Below are positions 52,676-57,697 of a DNA stretch of 57,697 nucleotides, one piece after another. The stretch is from Chryseosolibacter histidinae (GTDB taxonomy: Bacteria; Bacteroidota; Bacteroidia; Cytophagales; Cyclobacteriaceae), in contig NZ_JAHESF010000044.1 of NCBI RefSeq assembly GCF_018598225.1, forward strand, positions 1-57,697. Direction: 5' to 3'. A model generated the notes under the pieces. That model saw only the letters and a program-made list of their open reading frames with translations. It made no database searches and was not told where the DNA came from. The position numbers and the translations under genes were made by a program. How positions within the stretch are numbered: the first letter of the stretch is position 1; each line of letters starts with the position of its first letter.

Positions 52676-52786
52676 AGTCCACAGTTCCACGCAAACCCTT
52701 TGAGGGCTTTTCAGAAGCAGGTGTGCTATTTATTTAGCAGGCTTTTGAATAATCCTCAAAGGGTTTTTAGTTGTAGACTGTGGACT
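52676..52786. terminator. Nested inverted repeat between rseP and the PorE-like gene
   Basis: Outer arms AGTCCACAG and CTGTGGACT, inner arms AAACCCTTTGAGG (52693-52705) and CCTCAAAGGGTTT (52754-52766). The inner 13-base arms are perfect complements; further partial pairing GCTTTT/AAAAGC is possible inside. The element fills the space between two convergent genes and may terminate both, although the loop is long (48 bases) and no long T run follows; it may also belong to the family of intergenic inverted pairs described here. Confidence 0.7.
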
Positions 52787-54759
52787 TATTGTCTGGTGAT
52801 CTCAAATTCAACCCTGCGGTTCAGCTTCCGGTCGTCGTCTGTTTGTTCCGGAACGATCGGTTTTGAGCTGCCGTAGCCGTGCGCGTTGATCCGTGCTGCA
52901 TCGATCTTGAATTGATAGATCAGGTATGCTTTGATGGCGTCGGCCCGTGCTTGCGAAAGCCGCAGGTTGGAGTCTTCTTTTCCCTGTGAGTCGGTGTGGC
53001 CTGAAATGTTGATGCCGAATTTCGGGTGATCGATGAGAAAATTGGCAAGCTTGTCAAGGTCTCCGTGCATGGCGGGAAGAATGTCGGCCTTGCCATTCTC
53101 GAACTCCAGCGATTCGAAGGCGATCTTGCTTTCGATGGGTTCAGTCTCCCGGTTGATCTCCATGTCGCCATCCATAAAGAACACTTCTTCGATCCGGAAG
53201 AAATCGTCGCCCTGGATGATGAGCAGGTAATTGCGTTTGTTGATGAGCTTGAAATCGAAGGAACCGTCGGGGCGGAGGAACTTCGGCGCTACTTCAACAC
53301 CATGATCCAGATCGATAACGGAGACAATGCCCTTGAAAGGTTTTTTTGTTTGCGAGTCCACCAGCGATCCCTTCAGCTGCGCGATGGCTTCAGGCTGTGC
53401 TTCCATGGGCACGGGGAACGAATGGAGATCGAGGTTCTGCACCTCTTCTTCCTCCGACCGGGCATAATACAGGTGGCTCGACTTGGAGTCGATGGTGAAA
53501 TAGTATTCGCTGCCGGGGCCGTTCACCAGCGGGCCGATGTTCTTGGGCTCGCCCCACGCGCCGGCTTGCCGGTACGATTTGTAAATATCAAAGTCGCCGA
53601 AGTTCAGCGGCTGACCGTTGGAGCTGAAGTACAACACGTTGAACTTGTGATGAAAGAATGGACTCACTTCGCTGCTCCGCGTGTTAATGATGGGGCCGAT
53701 GTTTTTAGCGCGCTGCCACTTGCCCGTCTTTTTTTCTTTCACGGTGTAGTAGATGTCGGACATTCCGAAGCCGCCGATCCGGTCGGAAGCGAAGAACAAG
53801 GTGTCGCCGGAGTGTGAGAGCGAGGGGTGTGAATCCCACGACGGTGAGTTGACGAGGTTGCCAAGGTTCTTCACGTTGCTCCAGGTGCTGTCAACATTCA
53901 GCTCGGCTTCAAAGATGTCGCAGTTGCCATGTGAGTCGGGAGAATTGCAGCGTGCAAAATAAAGCTTCTTTCCATCCTTGCTCAGGCACGCGGAGCCTTC
54001 GTTGTAACGGGTGTTGATGGTCTTGAAAGCACGCGCTTCATCCCACTGTTCGCCTATGCGCGTAGTGAAAAAAATATCTTCGTTGTATTGACGACCCATG
54101 CCGAAATTCTCGGAGTTGCGTTTGGAGGTGAACAGCAGGATCGAGTCGAGGTTACCGATGGTGGGACCGTAGTCTGCTTGTGGTGAATTCACCCAGGGTT
54201 CCATTTTTAGTAACACACCATGAGGCGGTTGCAGGGTGTCTATCTCCCTCCTGTAAGCCACCAGCTCATAGTATTGTTCCAGCGGCACATAATAATCCTT
54301 TTCATGGCGGGTGAGTGTATCATATTCTGCCTGCACCTTCCGGCCGTTGATGTTTTGCCGGTGATGTTTCAGCACGAGCTTGTACAACAGTACTGCTTCT
54401 CCGGGTGGACCATGTTGCTGCGATAGTGTGGCCAGTTGCCAGAGCATGGGGGTGTTGGCGGCAAAATTATCCACACCGAAGTTCTTGACGTATGCACGGA
54501 TCGCCTGGTAAAGTTGCTGACTTGCCGGAGAAGAAGTTTCCAGTTGTTTGATCTTTTTCAGCCCGTCTGCGTTATGGTATAGCTTGAGTTTATTAAGATT
54601 GGGGAAGCTGAAAATGTCAGATTGGCTGTATGATGTCAGGGTATCGTTGAGCTCGAATACATCTGCTTTTTTGAAGTTCTTTTTGGTCTTTTGGGCCGGC
54701 GATAATATGCTGCTCAACAGGCAAAAAGCTATTGTAACGATGAAAAAATAGGTTTTCAC
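52786..54759 (-). CDS. PorE-like OmpA protein (TPR, beta-propeller, regulatory domain, OmpA)
   Basis: 657 residues. The start is GTG at 54759; no in-frame ATG precedes it. MKTYFFIVTIAFCLLSSILSPAQ is a Sec signal peptide. A helical TPR-like region (about 40-160) is followed by PD40/WD40 propeller blades (about 200-440: ACLSKDGKKLYFARCNSPD, HPSLSHSGDTLFFASDRIGGFGMSDIYYT, FHHKFNVLYFSSNGQ). A carboxypeptidase-regulatory-like domain (about 465-530) follows, and the C-terminal OmpA domain has ISGHTDSQGKEDSNLRLSQARADAIKAYL and NRRVEFEI. This order matches PorE of type IX secretion, which anchors the machinery to peptidoglycan. The gene lies two genes before porQ. Confidence 0.88.
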   Translation of the reverse strand: MKTYFFIVTIAFCLLSSILSPAQKTKKNFKKADVFELNDTLTSYSQSDIFSFPNLNKLKLYHNADGLKKIKQLETSSPASQQLYQAIRAYVKNFGVDNFAANTPMLWQLATLSQQHGPPGEAVLLYKLVLKHHRQNINGRKVQAEYDTLTRHEKDYYVPLEQYYELVAYRREIDTLQPPHGVLLKMEPWVNSPQADYGPTIGNLDSILLFTSKRNSENFGMGRQYNEDIFFTTRIGEQWDEARAFKTINTRYNEGSACLSKDGKKLYFARCNSPDSHGNCDIFEAELNVDSTWSNVKNLGNLVNSPSWDSHPSLSHSGDTLFFASDRIGGFGMSDIYYTVKEKKTGKWQRAKNIGPIINTRSSEVSPFFHHKFNVLYFSSNGQPLNFGDFDIYKSYRQAGAWGEPKNIGPLVNGPGSEYYFTIDSKSSHLYYARSEEEEVQNLDLHSFPVPMEAQPEAIAQLKGSLVDSQTKKPFKGIVSVIDLDHGVEVAPKFLRPDGSFDFKLINKRNYLLIIQGDDFFRIEEVFFMDGDMEINRETEPIESKIAFESLEFENGKADILPAMHGDLDKLANFLIDHPKFGINISGHTDSQGKEDSNLRLSQARADAIKAYLIYQFKIDAARINAHGYGSSKPIVPEQTDDDRKLNRRVEFEITRQ

Positions 54760-54921
54760 TAACCTTCAGGCGATTAAAAAATAAGCCAGTTCCACTAAAG
54801 TTGCCACAATTTTCCTTCTTTTACAACTCTGCTGGCACTACTATTGTCCATTAGAAAGCATCACTTTAAGTTCCACAAGTATTACGATAACGGGTGCCAA
54901 AGTGGCATCTTTACAATAACG

Positions 54922-57393
54922 ATGTATAAAGCACTACCTATACAACTGGTTCAGGAAGATTCGGATGACCTCATTCAGATGATCAACCCGGAGCAAGAGA
55001 GCGACCTCAAACCTGAAGACCTGCCAGAAGAACTTTCGATCCTTCCCATCAAAAATACTGTACTTTTCCCCGGTGTGGTGATACCGATCACGGTCGGTCG
55101 CCAAAAATCCATAAAGCTCGTTAAAAAGGCCTACCAGGGAAACCGTATCATCGGTGTGGTGGCCCAGAAAAATTCACAGGCCGAAGAGCCGATCGTTGAT
55201 GATCTCTATCGCACGGGCACAGTGGCGCGCATCATCAAGATGCTCGTGCTGCCCGATGGAAACACCACCATCATCATCCAGGGGAAGAACCGTTTCAGCA
55301 TCCGCGAATTTGTGCAGGAAGATCCTTTCCTTTCGGCAAAGATCAACCTGCTGACGGAGCCAACGCTCAATGTGAACAGCCGCGAAGCAAAAGCGCTTGT
55401 TCAATCGTTGAAAGACTCGGCCCTGAAGATCCTGAAGCTCAATCCTGAGATCCCGCAGGAAGCACAGGTGGCCCTGGACAATATTTCCAGCATGTCGTTC
55501 CTCATCCACTTCCTGTCTTCGAACCTGAATGTGGATGTCAACGATAAGCAGAAGATCCTGGAGACGCAAAACCTCATCGACCGTGGCACCCTGTTACTGC
55601 AGTTCATGCTGCGCGACATCCAGATGCTCGAGATCAAACACGAGATCCAGAAAAAAGTACACACCGACATCGATCAGCAACAACGCGATTATTTTCTGCG
55701 GCAGCAGATCAAAGTGCTGCAGGATGAATTGGGCTACGATGGTCCGGATAAAGAAGTTGAAAAGCTCCGCAAGCGCGCCGAAGGTAAAAAGTGGCCCAAG
55801 ACAGTGGCCGAGCATTTTAACAAGGAGCTCGATAAGCTGTTCCGCATCAACCCGATGGCGGCAGAGTATCCGGTGGCCATGAACTACGTGGAGTTTATGC
55901 TCGACCTTCCCTGGGGAGAGCATACCGTAGATGATTTTGACCTGAAGAAGGCCAAAAAGATCCTCGACCATGATCACTTCGGACTCGAAAAAGTGAAGAC
56001 CCGCATCCTGGAATATCTCGCCGTGCTCAAGCTGAAGAAGGACATGAAAGGCCCTATTCTCTGCCTGTACGGACCTCCGGGTGTTGGTAAAACTTCATTG
56101 GGTCGTTCCATCGCCAAAGCATTGCAGCGGAAATACATCCGCATGTCGCTGGGTGGTGTGCACGATGAAGCAGAGATCCGCGGTCACCGTAAAACCTATG
56201 TAGGAGCGATGCCTGGGAAAATTCTGCAGAACATCAAGAAGTCGCAGTCGTCCAACCCTGTATTTATTCTTGACGAGATCGATAAAGTGAAATCCGATTT
56301 TCGGGGCGATCCGTCTTCAGCCCTGCTGGAGGTGCTTGACCCCGAGCAGAACAATACATTCGGCGACAACTACCTCGAGGTTGACTATGACCTGTCGAAG
56401 GTGCTGTTCATCGCTACGGCAAACTCGCTCGATACCATTCACCCCGCGCTTCGCGACAGGATGGAGATCATCGAGATCACGGGTTATACCCAGGAAGAGA
56501 AGATAGAGATCGCCATGAAGCACCTCATTCCCAAGCAGCTCAAGGAGCATGGTTTGAAGTCGTCGCAGGTGAAGATCACGCGGCAGGCTGTGGCGAAGGT
56601 GATCAATAGCTACACACGTGAATCAGGGGTGCGTAACCTTGAACGCAAGCTTGGAACGCTGGTGCGGCATGTAGCCAAGGCAGTGGCCATGGAAGAAGAG
56701 TTCGACAAGACCATCACGGAAGAGAGCGTACGCAAGATCCTGGGCATCGAGATCCACGATGAGGAGCTTTACCAGGACAACGAGATCGCGGGAGTTGTCA
56801 CGGGCCTTGCATGGACACAGGTGGGAGGCGAGATCCTGTTTGTTGAATCGAGCCTGAGCAAGGGAAAGGGATCGTTAACAATTTCCGGTCAGTTGGGTGA
56901 CGTCATGAAAGAATCTGCTATGGCGGCCTTGTCTTACCTGAAGTTCAACGCCGAAGCACTGGGCATAGACCATCGCATCTTTCAGCAGTACGATCTGCAC
57001 ATCCACGTGCCGGCAGGCGCCGTTCCCAAAGATGGCCCCTCGGCAGGTATCACCATGTTCACGTCGCTGGCCTCCATCTTCACACAACGCAAGGTAAAGT
57101 CGAAGCTCGCCATGACCGGTGAGATCACCCTGCGTGGTAAAGTATTGCCGGTGGGAGGTATCAAGGAGAAGATCCTTGCGGCCAAACGCAGCGGCATCAA
57201 AGAGATCGTGCTCAGTTCAAAGAATAGAAGAGACATAGAGGAGATTGAAAAACATTACCTGAAAGGGCTCACATTTTATTATGTAGACACCGTTGACGAT
57301 GTTTTAAAAGTCGCGCTGCTGAAAGAGAAAGTAAAGCAGCCTATGACGTTTTCGTTGACGGAGTCCAGGTTGCAGCCTCAATACAATAACTAA
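54922..57393 (+). CDS. lon: ATP-dependent protease Lon
   Basis: 823 residues from the ATG at 54922; the frame is 26 codons longer upstream but starts there without a recognised site. The N-terminal LON substrate domain (about 40-240: [20 protein letters not shown]) is followed by a coiled coil and the AAA+ domain with Walker [10 protein letters not shown] (384-392), Walker [10 protein letters not shown]. The C-terminal protease has the Ser-Lys dyad: Ser707 in PKDGPSAG and Lys750 in GGIKEKIL. It degrades damaged and regulatory proteins in the cytoplasm. Divergent from the PorE-like gene; both promoters must lie in the 162-base gap. Confidence 0.97.
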   Translation: MYKALPIQLVQEDSDDLIQMINPEQESDLKPEDLPEELSILPIKNTVLFPGVVIPITVGRQKSIKLVKKAYQGNRIIGVVAQKNSQAEEPIVDDLYRTGTVARIIKMLVLPDGNTTIIIQGKNRFSIREFVQEDPFLSAKINLLTEPTLNVNSREAKALVQSLKDSALKILKLNPEIPQEAQVALDNISSMSFLIHFLSSNLNVDVNDKQKILETQNLIDRGTLLLQFMLRDIQMLEIKHEIQKKVHTDIDQQQRDYFLRQQIKVLQDELGYDGPDKEVEKLRKRAEGKKWPKTVAEHFNKELDKLFRINPMAAEYPVAMNYVEFMLDLPWGEHTVDDFDLKKAKKILDHDHFGLEKVKTRILEYLAVLKLKKDMKGPILCLYGPPGVGKTSLGRSIAKALQRKYIRMSLGGVHDEAEIRGHRKTYVGAMPGKILQNIKKSQSSNPVFILDEIDKVKSDFRGDPSSALLEVLDPEQNNTFGDNYLEVDYDLSKVLFIATANSLDTIHPALRDRMEIIEITGYTQEEKIEIAMKHLIPKQLKEHGLKSSQVKITRQAVAKVINSYTRESGVRNLERKLGTLVRHVAKAVAMEEEFDKTITEESVRKILGIEIHDEELYQDNEIAGVVTGLAWTQVGGEILFVESSLSKGKGSLTISGQLGDVMKESAMAALSYLKFNAEALGIDHRIFQQYDLHIHVPAGAVPKDGPSAGITMFTSLASIFTQRKVKSKLAMTGEITLRGKVLPVGGIKEKILAAKRSGIKEIVLSSKNRRDIEEIEKHYLKGLTFYYVDTVDDVLKVALLKEKVKQPMTFSLTESRLQPQYNN

Positions 57394-57432
57394 GCGCAGT
57401 GTTATCGGGTCTCATCAAAAGAATGATCGGTC

Positions 57433-57697
57433 ATGCGGTTCCTTGCTAGGCGAGCACATGGCATACTCATCCTGCTCGGGTGTGTTTCTTTTTCTGCAGA
57501 GGCCCAGGTAGGAGGAAAGCATTCATTTGAGTTTCTGGAGGTGCCTCCGGCGGCGAGGCTTTCGGCGCTGGGCGGTGTGAACGTTTCACTGGCCGATCGT
57601 GATGTGGGCTTTTTTGCCGGTAATCCTGCGCTCGCGGGCGACACCTTAAGCGGCACGGCTGTTGTCAATTATCAGTTTTATGCAGGCGATATAGGGC
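57433..57697 (+). CDS. porQ: Type IX secretion outer membrane protein PorQ, partial (5' end)
   Basis: The frame is open from the ATG at 57433 to the right edge, 88 residues. MRFLARRAHGILILLGCVSFSAEAQ is a signal peptide. The next part HSFEFLEVPPAARLSALGGVNVSLADRD, then FAGNPALAGD, is the conserved start of PorQ, an outer membrane beta-barrel of the T9SS attachment complex. The gene follows lon by 39 bases and is in the same direction. Confidence 0.9.
   Translation, partial: MRFLARRAHGILILLGCVSFSAEAQVGGKHSFEFLEVPPAARLSALGGVNVSLADRDVGFFAGNPALAGDTLSGTAVVNYQFYAGDIG

Overview
The window looks like a chromosomal segment of a Bacteroidota bacterium, most likely a member of the Cytophagales. The evidence is a PorE-like OmpA lipid/peptidoglycan anchor protein and the start of porQ (type IX secretion), a short methylmalonyl-CoA mutase small subunit, a SMUG2-type uracil-DNA glycosylase, DUF4142 and KGG stress proteins, several Tat-exported Gfo/Idh/MocA oxidoreductases, weak or absent Shine-Dalgarno sites and a few promoter-like boxes resembling the Bacteroidota TTTG / TAnnTTTG pattern. 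No rRNA, tRNA, CRISPR array, insertion sequence or prophage was recognised.

Layout. 1-5.3 kb: a truncated sugar isomerase/epimerase-like protein, a membrane histidine kinase, a YHS-domain secreted protein, two small proteins and a Tat-type Gfo/Idh/MocA oxidoreductase. 5.7-16.2 kb: a GH20 lipoprotein, a cold-shock-domain protein preceded by a gene-free stretch with nested complementary segments, a Gly-Thr-linker lipoprotein, ArfB, a second Tat-type oxidoreductase, a YwbE-family protein, a GAF/PAS sensor without output domain, a secreted protein, a 52-residue zinc-ribbon/membrane protein that starts with TTG, and a rhodanese. 16.2-29.4 kb: nitronate monooxygenase, DMT transporter, GH5 hydrolase, DUF4142 and other small envelope proteins, MaoC hydratase, a third Gfo/Idh/MocA protein, SurE, a lipid kinase, a second YdeI/DUF1905 protein, an OmpA protein, a frameshifted flavin amine oxidase and two KGG stress proteins. 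29.6-43.4 kb: an FtsX/MacB permease, HrpB, SMUG2, an SF1 helicase, a D-aminoacylase-like amidohydrolase, a membrane patatin and a GH3-family protein. 43.5-57.7 kb: a housekeeping stretch with a DegP/HtrA protease, dnaA, mutA-mutB, dxr-rseP, a PorE-like protein, lon and the 5' end of porQ.

The genes are mostly single units. Clear co-transcribed pairs are mutA-mutB (4-base overlap) and dxr-rseP (28-base gap). Envelope protein quality control (HtrA, RseP, Lon) and type IX secretion parts (PorE-like, PorQ) lie together at the right end. The carbohydrate enzymes (GH20, GH5, exported oxidoreductases, isomerase) are scattered through the first 23 kb.

The most unusual feature is not a gene. About twenty intergenic spaces carry degenerate short tandem repeats. 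Most have a 7-base period but very different sequences (AGTTTAA, GGTTGCC, GTACGAG, GATTACC, GTCCATA, CTCCTTA), and one family is based on AATCCTG. They commonly occur as a left arm and a reverse-complementary right arm that could fold into a long hairpin. Two families can follow each other in the same heptad phase. The repeats run into coding sequence: at least six genes take their stop codon, and sometimes their last residues, from a repeat unit, and one small gene appears to take its TTG start from one.
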